In this document: piece by piece, positions 18,641 to 27,222 of the stretch
How positions within the stretch are numbered: position 1 is the first letter of the stretch
How the letters are laid out: every line of letters starts with the position of its first letter
Assembly: GCA_020072645.1 (NCBI GenBank)
Contig: JAIQGK010000003.1
Location: 186,001 to 250,000, forward strand
Reading direction: 5' to 3'
DNA from: Terriglobia bacterium
GTDB taxonomy: Bacteria > Acidobacteriota > Terriglobia > Terriglobales > Acidobacteriaceae
DNA: 64,000 bases
Made by a program: the position numbers and the translations under genes
The notes under the pieces: model-generated
The model's database searches: none
Seen by the model: only the letters and a program-made list of their open reading frames with translations
Told to the model about the DNA's origin: nothing

Positions 18641-19437
18641 TTCAGCCTCGCCTGCGTCGTGGCAGTCTGAAATTCTGGCACGGAGTACGTGCGAAGAATT
18701 CGCTCAATCTGTGCATGCTTCTTCAGCAGAGCGCGATCCAATTGGTCTTTAAGTTCGCGATCTGACTTGCGTACAGCGACGGCCATTGCGAAGCGAAATG
18801 GAAGCGCTGGTGGATCGAGTTCAGGGTTTACGGGACGCAGATCAAGAGCAACTCGCTGCCGGGCCGCATAGTAACCGGCAAGAGGACCCCATACGATAGC
18901 GACGTCGATTTTGCCCCGAGCCACAGCGCGAATAATTTCCTGGCTCTCGTCGCCGGCAACATCGAATCCCACGATATTCTGCGTGAGCTGGCGGCGGGAA
19001 AGCGCGCGAGCCGGCGGCGCGTAATCATCTTCGAGCACCTGGACACCAATTTTCATTTTGCGCAGGCGTGGATCGTCGAATGAATTCAGGTTGAGATGGC
19101 GATCTTTCCGCGTGACAAAAACGTAGCTGGAGCTGTAGTAAGGGCTTGTGGTAAGCACCGGACGAAACCGTACCGGCACACCTACCAGCACGTCGCAAAC
19201 GCCTTTATTCAGGTTTTCCCGTACAAATCCGCGGCCCGCGCGCTGCCACACAAATTCAAGCTTGCGTCCCAGATCACGGGCCAGCAATTCAGCGATCCTG
19301 TTATCAAACCCTTGCCCCTGTCGATTCGAGAAAGGCAAATTGTCCGGATCAGCACACACCTTCAGCGCCGGCGAAGCTGCGGCAAGCGATGAAGCTGCAA
19401 GTATCACGCAGCACAATTTAAGGAAGCGCAAAAACAT
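18637..19437 (-). CDS. Quinoprotein-dehydrogenase-associated periplasmic binding protein (XoxJ/MxaJ-like)
   Basis: 266 residues: signal peptide (1-22) and a type 2 periplasmic-binding fold starting LKVCADPDNLPFSNRQGQGF. Other markers are GVCDVLVGVP, SSYVFVTRK, KIGVQVLEDDYAPPARAL and VDVAIVWGPLAGYYA. This is the pattern of the TIGR03871 family found beside PQQ dehydrogenases, where XoxJ/MxaJ is thought to help activate or mature the dehydrogenase rather than feed an ABC transporter. No ABC genes are nearby, consistent with that. Overlaps the dehydrogenase gene by 20 nt. Confidence 0.9.
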   Translation of the reverse strand: MFLRFLKLCCVILAASSLAAASPALKVCADPDNLPFSNRQGQGFDNRIAELLARDLGRKLEFVWQRAGRGFVRENLNKGVCDVLVGVPVRFRPVLTTSPYYSSSYVFVTRKDRHLNLNSFDDPRLRKMKIGVQVLEDDYAPPARALSRRQLTQNIVGFDVAGDESQEIIRAVARGKIDVAIVWGPLAGYYAARQRVALDLRPVNPELDPPALPFRFAMAVAVRKSDRELKDQLDRALLKKHAQIERILRTYSVPEFQTATTQARLK

Positions 19438-21295
19438 ACAACTGGCCTCCTTTGCTGGTGTATTTAGGAAGCTCTTTCATAGCGCTCACGAATCCCAGCG
19501 CAGCTGTAGGATCGCGTGCATCCAATCCCCCGGAAACAATTGCTCCTGCCCAACCTCCTACCCCGGAGAGAACGGCTACATATTGCTTGCCATCGGGACC
19601 TTTATACGTAACCGGCTGGCCGATGATTCCCGATCCGGTCTTGAATTGCCAGAGTTCATCGCCTGTCTTGGCATTAACGGCTTTAAAGTAGCCGTCCATG
19701 GTGCCAAAGAAAACCACATCGCCAGCTGTAGCCAGCGCGCCGCTCCAGACCGGGAAACGGTCTTTGATTTTCCAAACCGCTTTGCCATTGACCGGATCCC
19801 ATGCCGTGAACTCGCCGCCGTGTCCTCCCGGCCCGGCAAACATTTTTACATTCGCTCCTACGTATGGAGTTCCCGCGATGTAACTGACGGAAACATCCTC
19901 CTCGTCCTCACAGAGATTGTTGTGCGGCAGGTACAGCAGGCCTGTTCTGGGAGAAAATGCGGATGGTTGCCAATCCTTGGCGCCGGGTGCGCTTGGACAT
20001 ATTTCACGCGTTACTGATCCAAACCGGGGCTTCTTTTCATCGTTGTATTGCAGCAGCCCGGATTTCAAGTCCACGCCTTTGCTGGTGTTTACGTAAGCAA
20101 AAGGGCTGGCGGAAAGCGGCTGCCCGGTAGCACGGTCAAGCACGTAGATATAACCGTTTCGGTCCGGGTGAACGATAACCTTGCGCTGCTGCCCGTTGAT
20201 GGGCAGTTCCAGCAGCAGGTTTTCATTCACGCCATCGTAGTCATAAAGGTCGTGCCGGCTGTACTGGTAATACCAGATTGCTTCACCGGTATCCGCATCG
20301 CGTGCAAAAATGCCTGCGGTCCATTTGTTGTCGCCAGGACGCTCATCGGAATTCCACGGACCCGGGTTGGCAGTGCCGTAAAATACCAAATTCGTTTCAG
20401 GATCATAGGAGATCCATCCCCACACCGTGCCACCGCCGATTTTCCATGCATCTGGCGGCCAGGTCTTCACTCCCAGGTCTTGTCCTTTATCGGAACTGTA
20501 GAAAGGTTTAAATCGCGGACCGATGAGCACATCTTTGTCCGGACCCGTGCTGTAAGCGCGCCATGCAATCTTTCCGCTGTGTGCGTCCACCGCCGTGAGC
20601 CAGCCTCGAACTCCGAATTCCCCGCCGCTGTTGCCCACCAGCACTTTGTCTTTCACCACGAGCGGAGCCATCGTGATGGTCTCGCCCTTGGTAATGTCGC
20701 CCAGCTTCGTCTTGTAAACTTCCTTGCCGGTTGTCGCATTCACGGCAACGGTGAAACCATCGAGCGTGTTGTAGTAGATATTTCCGAATGCGTAAGATCC
20801 GCCGCGATTGACCCAATCACAACAAGCTACGCCCTTGGCGGAAGGCGAGGGATCGGGGTTGTACTGCCATTTGATAGCGCCGGTTTTCGCATCGAGCGCG
20901 AATAAAGTATTTGGCCAAGGAGTGATGATATAGAGCGTCCCGTTTACATAGAGCGGCGCTGCTTCATGGCCGCGATCCATACCGGTCGAAAATGTCCAGG
21001 CTACTTTTAGTTGCTTTGCATTGTTGACATTGATTTGATCCAACGAACTATAGCGAGTGGAAGCATAGTCCTTTGCCGGACGGACCCATTGGCCGTCATC
21101 AGGCTCCATTTTTCCTGCATACACCGGGGCCGAGTAGCTGGACTCCGTTGCAGGAGGTTGCGTTCCGGCAGCACGGCTCTTGGAGTTTCCGCATCCGGAT
21201 AAAACACACGCCACCACCGCCGTGGCTGCGATTAACCAGCAACGTGGGGTCCCGGATGTTCCTGCTTTTCTATCTTTGTAAAACAACTCTTGCAT
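19418..21295 (-). CDS. PQQ-dependent alcohol dehydrogenase, lipoprotein, with lanthanide-type Asp pair (XoxF-like)
   Basis: 625 residues from ATG 21295 (TTG 21322 would add nine). A lipobox VLSGC makes Cys35 the lipid anchor, unusual for soluble MxaF/XoxF. The eight-bladed propeller has repeated W-motifs, the adjacent-cysteine ring GVACCDW (158-159), the metal-site Glu in GGEFGVRG (226) and Asn in TANPGPWN (310), and HDLYDYDGVNE with Asp352 and Asp354. Ca-dependent enzymes have Ala at the second position of the DxD pair; Asp there is the established mark of lanthanide-dependent enzymes. It oxidises primary alcohols in the periplasm. First gene of the ten-gene respiratory operon. Confidence 0.93.
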   Translation of the reverse strand: MQELFYKDRKAGTSGTPRCWLIAATAVVACVLSGCGNSKSRAAGTQPPATESSYSAPVYAGKMEPDDGQWVRPAKDYASTRYSSLDQINVNNAKQLKVAWTFSTGMDRGHEAAPLYVNGTLYIITPWPNTLFALDAKTGAIKWQYNPDPSPSAKGVACCDWVNRGGSYAFGNIYYNTLDGFTVAVNATTGKEVYKTKLGDITKGETITMAPLVVKDKVLVGNSGGEFGVRGWLTAVDAHSGKIAWRAYSTGPDKDVLIGPRFKPFYSSDKGQDLGVKTWPPDAWKIGGGTVWGWISYDPETNLVFYGTANPGPWNSDERPGDNKWTAGIFARDADTGEAIWYYQYSRHDLYDYDGVNENLLLELPINGQQRKVIVHPDRNGYIYVLDRATGQPLSASPFAYVNTSKGVDLKSGLLQYNDEKKPRFGSVTREICPSAPGAKDWQPSAFSPRTGLLYLPHNNLCEDEEDVSVSYIAGTPYVGANVKMFAGPGGHGGEFTAWDPVNGKAVWKIKDRFPVWSGALATAGDVVFFGTMDGYFKAVNAKTGDELWQFKTGSGIIGQPVTYKGPDGKQYVAVLSGVGGWAGAIVSGGLDARDPTAALGFVSAMKELPKYTSKGGQLYVFALP

Positions 21296-21408
21296 GGGCA
21301 ACGAGTAAAACCTTTCAGCCAATTTATGTTGCTCTGCAGATTCGAGGGCATGCGGCCGGAGAACCGGGCAATTAATTCACAATGATGCTTTGAGGTTTAT
21401 TCAAGTTG

Positions 21409-22311
21409 TCAGGCGCTGTGCAGTTCAGGGCGGAAGTGGTCTTCTGCAAATCTATGCATTAGCCTCATATCGTCAGGCTCATTTTTCATATTAAGAAACC
21501 ATGCGCCAAGAAGCGCCAACAGGTCGTGAATGGCCCCTTGCAGCACAATGCCGGCAACCCTTACGTGTGCTTCGGATTCCTGGCGGTTTGCCCGATACGC
21601 TATGTCCATAGCAAGTGGAAGTACGCCGGCGAATGCGGATTGTGGATCATCTTCGTGAAAGTAATAAGTAATGGGAAATTGTGCCAGGTCATTGCGAATC
21701 TTTGTGATGTCTATGGCCAGCGCAATCACCAGCTGCTCGGTTTCCTGCTCAGGGATTGAGCTGATGCCAATCCGTTCCGAGCGATGGGCGTGATAAAGCA
21801 GGCTCAAGCGATGGGCCGCCGAACGACGATACTCAAGGATGGGGTAAATTGACAAAGCCCATGACAGACTCGCGGTAAGAAGAATAAAACCCATCACTGC
21901 CTCGCTTCCCATGGCAAAGCGCAGCCAGCGTGAATTTGTGTTGAAATCGCCGCCCACGGTAATCAGAGATCCCAGTGAGACGTTAACTGCGTCAAGAAAC
22001 GATTGGTGTTGGCGTATGTCCAATCCCGGAGCCATAACAAAGGCAAGCTGCAGGAACGGCCGATAAACAATACCGAAGCCGCCTACGATCAATATGCCCC
22101 ACACGAACACCGTGGCCACAAATGCTAAAGGGCCAGCCAAGCTCAGCCGCGAATGGTTAGCAGGAAACAGGCGACGGAATATATGCCACATTCGGAATGA
22201 AATAAATTCGGCAAGCACCCCACGACCGGAAGGATGAAACAACGTGTGAAACATGTCATGCAGCGCCAAGCTGACGATGAACAAACCGATCACAACTTGT
22301 AAAACAATCAC
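21409..22311 (-). CDS. Ion-channel-like membrane protein with degenerate filter
   Basis: About 300 residues: an N-terminal helix with HDMFHTLFHP, a second around 48-75, a re-entrant-loop-like segment NVSLGSLITVGGDFNT and a further helix, then a long soluble helical C-terminus. The layout (helix, pore loop, helix, cytosolic domain) is that of two-helix K+ channels, but the filter reads TVGGD instead of TVGYGD. GTG 22311 is chosen because AAGGA precedes it by 8 nt; TTG 22317 is the alternative. Not clearly linked to its neighbours. Confidence 0.7.
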   Translation of the reverse strand: MIVLQVVIGLFIVSLALHDMFHTLFHPSGRGVLAEFISFRMWHIFRRLFPANHSRLSLAGPLAFVATVFVWGILIVGGFGIVYRPFLQLAFVMAPGLDIRQHQSFLDAVNVSLGSLITVGGDFNTNSRWLRFAMGSEAVMGFILLTASLSWALSIYPILEYRRSAAHRLSLLYHAHRSERIGISSIPEQETEQLVIALAIDITKIRNDLAQFPITYYFHEDDPQSAFAGVLPLAMDIAYRANRQESEAHVRVAGIVLQGAIHDLLALLGAWFLNMKNEPDDMRLMHRFAEDHFRPELHSA

Positions 22312-22396
22312 AGGCAATTTTCCTTGCGAATTTATGCAACCTGGGCAAGATGGAGAGCAGAGCTGCCTAGATATTGCAAGCCAGGATTATCGGGCG

Positions 22397-23191
22397 TTAT
22401 TTTCCGCTGGTCTTAAATTTCTCAGGCAGTTGCTTGATGATATCGTCGGGTGGCTTGCCGCCCTTGCAAGTGGGATGTCCAAATCCGCTGGCGCTTGCGC
22501 CGTTCTGTATGTCCAGAATCATATTGTCATTCTGGCCCGGCGCCACACCGTAGGGCACATGATCGAACCCAAGTTCATGGCGGACTTTCCACGCCACAAT
22601 GTGGTCAGCGCAGGATGTGTCACCGCTTACTCCTAATCCTCCAACAACTTTTCCTTTTGCGTCATACAGTGCCAGGCCGCCGCCAAACACAACAATGCCG
22701 CCGATCGCCTTGCCGACCATAGGATCATTTGTTTGGCCAAATGCTTCCGGCGGACCCGCAAATGCCGCGAGTTGATTTGCCGAAGCGCTGGTTGTAAGGC
22801 TATAAAGGCTCTGGCCCGGCTGCGAAGGGGTGAATAGATTGGCCGTTGAGAATGCAAAGTTCGGCCCGCTGAGAGCGTTTGCGGTATTGGCCTTTTCGGC
22901 TGCAATCAGCCTGCTTCCCGGCCATTCGGCGGACCGATCAGGTCCGGAAAACACCACTGCACACACAATTCCATCGCGGTTTACCAGTGCCGCCCATCCC
23001 TGGTTTCCCATTCCGCTGTTGGATTCCTTGCCCTGTTTGACCACTGAGGTCAATGCGGTTTTCAATTTCTGATAGTCGGGTACGTTGGAGCATTTGTCAT
23101 TGGTCTTCTGGGCCGCGACACTACACGCAAGCGCGCTAATCACCACAACGTTGAATGCGAATTGGCGAATGAAATGAAGCAACACTCTCAT
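22397..23191 (-). CDS. Secreted haem-binding GlcG/HbpS-family protein
   Basis: 264 residues from ATG 23191, which has AGAGG at -7 and starts a clear signal peptide (MRVLLHFIRQFAFNVVV to CSVAAQ). The rest is a GlcG/HbpS (PF03928-type) domain: GWAALVNRDGIVCAVVFSG, SRLIAAEKANTANAL, GGIVVFGGGLALYDAKGKVVGGLGVSGDTSCADH. Such domains bind haem or corrinoids, or act as chaperone-like accessory proteins. Two neighbouring Cys (DTSC, HPTC) may form a disulfide. An upstream GTG/ATG-extended frame is less likely because it would bury the signal peptide. Confidence 0.85.
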   Translation of the reverse strand: MRVLLHFIRQFAFNVVVISALACSVAAQKTNDKCSNVPDYQKLKTALTSVVKQGKESNSGMGNQGWAALVNRDGIVCAVVFSGPDRSAEWPGSRLIAAEKANTANALSGPNFAFSTANLFTPSQPGQSLYSLTTSASANQLAAFAGPPEAFGQTNDPMVGKAIGGIVVFGGGLALYDAKGKVVGGLGVSGDTSCADHIVAWKVRHELGFDHVPYGVAPGQNDNMILDIQNGASASGFGHPTCKGGKPPDDIIKQLPEKFKTSGK

Positions 23192-23571
23192 CGCAACCTC
23201 TGTTCCCATCACTTCAGTCAGTATGGATTCGCAGCAACGCAGCAGGGTTGACTCGGCATTCCATTCTTGGATTGGCTGCGAATAAAGGAGCGTTTCGGCT
23301 GAAATTCCAGCCGGCATATCCACTCACTCGATATCTTGGCTCGGCCGTTGCCCTGGCGATTGCCTCAACGAGAGGTTACGCAATGCCGTGAATGGATGGA
23401 ACCAGGTGATCCGCAATCTTGCGGAGATGCCGGTCTTCATTTCTGAGTAAATTGCGATCACGGGCAGATGGCATCTGACTCTTTCAGTTCACGCGCCAGA
23501 TTTGCCCTGAGCTGCACGGGGATAGGCTGCACAGAACAGAGAGACTGAGCAGTTCACGAAAACCGCTTTTG
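23192..23571. other. Intergenic region without a gene
   Basis: 380 nt between the GlcG-like gene start and the monooxygenase stop, both on the minus strand. It should hold the GlcG promoter and the monooxygenase terminator. A short stem ATCCGCAA/TTGCGGA lies near 23410-23430. No coding frame is convincing. Confidence 0.4.
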
Positions 23572-25158
23572 CTAATCGCCAACCGCTACTTGTTTCTTGT
23601 CAGCTATTGATAGAGGTTCTGGTTGCTTCGCACCCACGGGATTCGAAAACTCCAATCCTGCATCGTCAACGCGGGTCCATTTCAGGCTGATGCTGTCGCG
23701 GAAATAATTCTGATAGACGCGCCACGGTTTTTTGTGTCCCTGCTTGGGCCAACCGGCCAACGCGCGCTGAATATAGCCGGAGCTGAAATTCTCAACAAAA
23801 GGCGCAGCAGCGCTTTCGTCCACGGGCCGGGGGGTAACCTGGCGCACGCCTTTGCTGTCCATAAAATTCAAGAGCCGACAGACATAGTTGCAGATCAGGT
23901 CAGCCTTAAGAGTCCATGACGCATTAATGTAGCCGAAGACGGAAGCAAAGTTCGGCACGCCGGACATCATCACGCCTTTGTACGCCAGAACCTGGCCCGG
24001 GTCCACGCGCTCTTTGTCCACAGTGAGCTCCATCCCACCAAAGGCCTGCATGGCCAGGCCGGTGGCGGCAACGATGATATCGGCCTCAAGCTCTTTGCCC
24101 GATTTAAGCCGGATGCCATGTTCCGTGAAGGTCTCAATCTGGTCTGTGATCACGCTGGCGCGGCCCGATTTGATGGCTTCAAACATGTCCGCATCAGGAA
24201 TCAGGCACATGCGCTGTTCCCATGGGCGGTAGCGCGGAGTGAAATGCGTGTCCACGTCAAAACCAGTGCCTAGCTGCTTGCTCGCCTTCTTGATGATGCC
24301 GCGTTTCACAAAGTTGGGAAAGCGCTGCGAGAGCTGATAGACGTACGTCATGAAGCCGACGTTTTTCCATCGGCTGAGCCTGTAAGCCCACATTGCCGGC
24401 ATGATGTGGCGCAAAAAGTTGGCGATGCGGTCTTTTTCCGGCGCGGAAATCACGTAAGTAGGCGAGCGCTGCAGCATCGTCACATGGGCGGCGGTCTTGG
24501 CCATGGCCGGAACGAGCGTTACCGCCGTTGCGCCACTACCGATGATGACCACGCGTTTTCCGGCGTAATCAAGATCTTCAGGCCAGGCTTGTGGATGAAA
24601 CATGCGTCCCTTGAAGCTGCTGCTGTTGGGAAACTCCGGCAGGTATCCGGCGGAATAGCGGTAGTAGCCGGCGCAACAGAACAGGAAGTTGCAGGTGAGG
24701 GTGACAGCTTCTTCTTTTATTTCAACCCCGCCCAAGGTTGTAGCGCCCGCAATGTTCTTGCCTGCACCCGAGGACGATGACTGCTTTACCGCTTCCACAG
24801 TCCACTTTGCATCTTCCGATGACCATGACGCCCGCTTGATCTGGTGGCGGAAGCGGATGTTGCGGTCAATGCCTTCGTCGCGGGCCGTTGCCGTAATGTA
24901 TTCGCGAATGTCTGCGCCCGGCGAGATGGCTTTGGGGTGCGTCCACGGCCGGAACGAATAGCCCATGGTCAGCATGTCAGAGTCCGACCGGATTCCGGGA
25001 TAGCGGAACAGGTCCCATGTGCCGCCAATGCGCTCACGCTGCTCCAGGATCACGTAGCTCTTTTTGGAGCAGAATTTCTGGAGGTGATGAGCCGCATCAA
25101 TGCCAGAGAGGCCCGCGCCGACGATCAGGACGTCAAAATGTTCCGGGGTGGTTGCCAA
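23572..25158 (-). CDS. Flavin monooxygenase, Baeyer-Villiger type
   Basis: About 528 residues. FAD site VGAGLSGIDAAHHL, GGTWDLFRYPGIRSDSDM, the Baeyer-Villiger fingerprint FKGRMFHPQAWP (FxGxxxHxxxWP), the NADPH site VVIIGSGATAVTLVP, and ATGLAMQAFGG near the C-terminal third. These enzymes insert oxygen next to ketones or oxidise heteroatoms with NADPH. No ATG exists near the N-terminus. TTG 25158 is chosen because GGGAG precedes it and it begins just before the FAD fold. A GTG at 25293 would translate a dispersed repeat. Substrate unknown. Confidence 0.9.
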   Translation of the reverse strand: MATTPEHFDVLIVGAGLSGIDAAHHLQKFCSKKSYVILEQRERIGGTWDLFRYPGIRSDSDMLTMGYSFRPWTHPKAISPGADIREYITATARDEGIDRNIRFRHQIKRASWSSEDAKWTVEAVKQSSSSGAGKNIAGATTLGGVEIKEEAVTLTCNFLFCCAGYYRYSAGYLPEFPNSSSFKGRMFHPQAWPEDLDYAGKRVVIIGSGATAVTLVPAMAKTAAHVTMLQRSPTYVISAPEKDRIANFLRHIMPAMWAYRLSRWKNVGFMTYVYQLSQRFPNFVKRGIIKKASKQLGTGFDVDTHFTPRYRPWEQRMCLIPDADMFEAIKSGRASVITDQIETFTEHGIRLKSGKELEADIIVAATGLAMQAFGGMELTVDKERVDPGQVLAYKGVMMSGVPNFASVFGYINASWTLKADLICNYVCRLLNFMDSKGVRQVTPRPVDESAAAPFVENFSSGYIQRALAGWPKQGHKKPWRVYQNYFRDSISLKWTRVDDAGLEFSNPVGAKQPEPLSIADKKQVAVGD

Positions 25159-25261
25159 GGGCTGCTCCCAAAAAAGCTCGTGGATAGGATGAACATACCA
25201 CAGAGAGGAAGTGCGATTGCCAGACAGGATTGCCAAACAGCGCCGAAATTGAAAAACCTGA

Positions 25262-25300
25262 CCGTTGATTTCACGGATGACACGGATCAGCACGGATTAG
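25262..25300. repeat. Dispersed TTTCACGGATGACACGGAT-type repeat
   Basis: A short low-diversity sequence built from CACGGAT units, of the kind scattered in intergenic DNA of many soil-bacterial genomes. Related fragments occur here at about 25930-25965 (GATCAACACCGATGACACTG) and 52091-52120 (CCGCGTTCATCCGCGTTGAT). It is intergenic and probably not translated. Function unknown. Confidence 0.5.
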
Positions 25301-25498
25301 AGGCGATTAGTCCCGAGACGCTCTGGGAATCTTGTCGGCAGCTTCCGCTTTATATTCCGTCGGTCGCGACTGGCAAAATTCACGTAAATGACTTTAAAAA
25401 ATTAAAAGAAATACAAGACTCACCGATGCGTTATCGAAAATATTTTCGTTTTTGCTATTGCTTTCGCCTCTTATTTGCGCGTATAAGCTTAAAAAGCA

Positions 25499-25531
25499 GG
25501 CTGCGCCGGTGCGTTAACACCGAACGCAGCC
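25499..25531 (+). other. Two-step stem-loop in the leader of the 25571 gene
   Basis: GGCTGCG (25499-25505) pairs with CGCAGCC (25525-25531). Inside, CGGTG (25507-25511) pairs with CACCG (25518-25522) around a CGTTAA loop. It ends 25 nt before the AGGAG of the next gene and lacks a T tail, so a leader structure is as likely as a terminator. Confidence 0.5.
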
Positions 25532-25570
25532 CTGACCAAATCGCCTTTACCCAATAGGAGAACAGGCAAC

Positions 25571-25918
25571 ATGGCTACATTTGACGTTACCAAAAAACTT
25601 GAGATTTATCACACCATCTACCGGCTGAACCGCTCGTTTGCCGCCATTGTGGCGCATTGCCAAACGCTGGAAGAAACGAGGTTTTTCCCGTCCAAATCCC
25701 TGCGCAATTTCCAGGGATTTACGCAGGAGCTGCAGGCGGAAATGAACCAGGAGTTTTTGGAAATTCTGCACGGTACAGAACTGGAAGACTGGAACCGCTA
25801 TGGCAAGATCCGCCAGGCGCGGGAAAAGGAACTAGCCGATCCGGATGACGTGTTTATAAAAGCTGAAGAGCGGAGAAAAGAGTTGGCCAAACAGAAGAAG
25901 AAAACGAGACGTTCGTGA
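25571..25918 (+). CDS. Hypothetical helical protein
   Basis: 115 residues; AGGAG lies 10 nt before ATG 25571. Predicted almost wholly helical, with LNRSFAAIVAHCQTLEE and a highly charged C-terminus (KAEERRKELAKQKKKTRRS) that suggests nucleic-acid or protein contact. No family recognised. Stands alone between the monooxygenase (divergent) and the micro-peptide (convergent). Confidence 0.6.
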   Translation: MATFDVTKKLEIYHTIYRLNRSFAAIVAHCQTLEETRFFPSKSLRNFQGFTQELQAEMNQEFLEILHGTELEDWNRYGKIRQAREKELADPDDVFIKAEERRKELAKQKKKTRRS

Positions 25919-26085
25919 GGGAAGGCGCAAAACCTCACCACTGATCAACACCGATGACACTGATAGTTCAAAGGCGGGGGTGGCTCACGATTTCTTCCTT
26001 GTTACAGTGATGTTCAGGCGGGTTTCATGGGGTGAAAACTCCCAAATCCTGAAACCCGCGTTAAGCTGTTCCGCCAACCTGGTTT

Positions 26086-26238
26086 TTAGTCACGCGTTGT
26101 ATCTGGGCTGATGATGTGGGTGAAGGCGAAGGTCTGATTCTGCGAACCTCTGACTTGTGCGGCCTCTTCAGGTGTGAGGATGCGAGCGCCAATGCGACTA
26201 AGCACTCTTTGACTCGGCTGCTGGTTTGGATTTGACAT
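26086..26238 (-). CDS. 50-residue peptide with LTPEEA leader-like motif
   Basis: ATG 26238 is preceded by AAAGGAG at ideal spacing, which decides the start and argues for real translation. The peptide has a polar N-terminus (MSNPNQQPSQRVLSRIGAR), the motif ILTPEEAAQVRGS, and a short C-terminus. Many Acidobacteriota encode peptides of this size with a LTPEE-x-x-V-x-G element. The motif resembles leader sequences of ribosomal natural-product precursors (LTPEEL/V..V.GG), but no modification or export gene is adjacent. Function unknown. Confidence 0.65.
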   Translation of the reverse strand: MSNPNQQPSQRVLSRIGARILTPEEAAQVRGSQNQTFAFTHIISPDTTRD

Positions 26239-26373
26239 GGTGTTACTCCTTTCCCTTCGGCCAGTGGGCAACAGGTTAGCGAGTGACGGCGGGAAAATGC
26301 AACGCTATTGAGCACTATACAAGGGAAGGAGGTTCCCATTTTGGGAGCGAGACGATTCAAGCCTCCAGGCAGC

Positions 26374-27123
26374 TCACTCTGGGACGCGCTCAAAGGTGAG
26401 ACGGCACTGCTCGCGATTTCCCAGCACGTCAGCTAGTTCGCGGGGGTGATCGATCAGCACATCGGGCGGCGCTTCTTGCAGGGTATGGGGTGCCAGGCCA
26501 TAAGTCACGCCGACGGAATAAATCCCAGAGTTGCGGGCTGTAAGCATATCAATGTCTGAGTCGCCGATGATCACTGTCTCTTCTACGGCTGCGCCAGCTT
26601 CTTCCAGAAGAGCTAGCACGCCGGTGGGATCGGGCTTTTTGGTATGGAAGCTGTTACCGCCGTAAACCTGAAAGAAATACTGGCCAAGGCCGAGCGCTTC
26701 AACGATCGCGCGTGAAGGGCCGACGGGCTTATTGCTAAGGACGGCCATCTTCAGGGCCTGCGTTCCCTGGGCAGAGTTCGCGTCACGGCTTTTCTGGATA
26801 GCGTCAAGCGCTTCCTTTACGCCGTCATAAACATAAGTGTTATCGAGCTTGTGCTCACGATACCAGCTCATGAAATAAAGCACGGCGTCCTGGACAAAGC
26901 TTTCGTCGTCAGGATCGCCCAGGGAGCGGCGGACCAGCATGGGAGCGCCATCGCCAATATAGCTGGCGATGACTTCATGAGGCAGCTCCTTCTTGCCAAA
27001 GTGAATCAACATGGCATTGATGGAGTTGGCCAGGTCTTCGCGGGAATCGATCAGGGTTCCGTCGAGGTCAAAAATAAGCAGTTTGGCGGTGTGGCCCGGG
27101 ATGGGGCGATTTTTGCGAATCAT
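26374..27123 (-). CDS. HAD-family phosphatase, phosphoglycolate-phosphatase-like
   Basis: 249 residues. Motif I LIFDLDGTLIDSRED (nucleophile Asp and the +2 acid), a helical cap, motif II VLSNKP, motif III Lys in KKPDPTG and motif IV IIGDSDIDMLTARN. These match Gph/PpaX-type HAD hydrolases, which remove phosphate from 2-phosphoglycolate or pyrophosphate-like small substrates. ATG 27123 faces away from the E1 gene, so the 100-nt gap between them holds divergent promoters. Exact substrate not readable. Confidence 0.88.
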   Translation of the reverse strand: MIRKNRPIPGHTAKLLIFDLDGTLIDSREDLANSINAMLIHFGKKELPHEVIASYIGDGAPMLVRRSLGDPDDESFVQDAVLYFMSWYREHKLDNTYVYDGVKEALDAIQKSRDANSAQGTQALKMAVLSNKPVGPSRAIVEALGLGQYFFQVYGGNSFHTKKPDPTGVLALLEEAGAAVEETVIIGDSDIDMLTARNSGIYSVGVTYGLAPHTLQEAPPDVLIDHPRELADVLGNREQCRLTFERVPE

Positions 27124-27222
27124 CCGTTTTCAGTATATCCCGGTAAACACCTTAGGATTTAAAATGTAAGGTACTCCTGAGTACGCCCCAAAACCCCACC
27201 CGTAGTCTTTTAGAGGAGAGCC

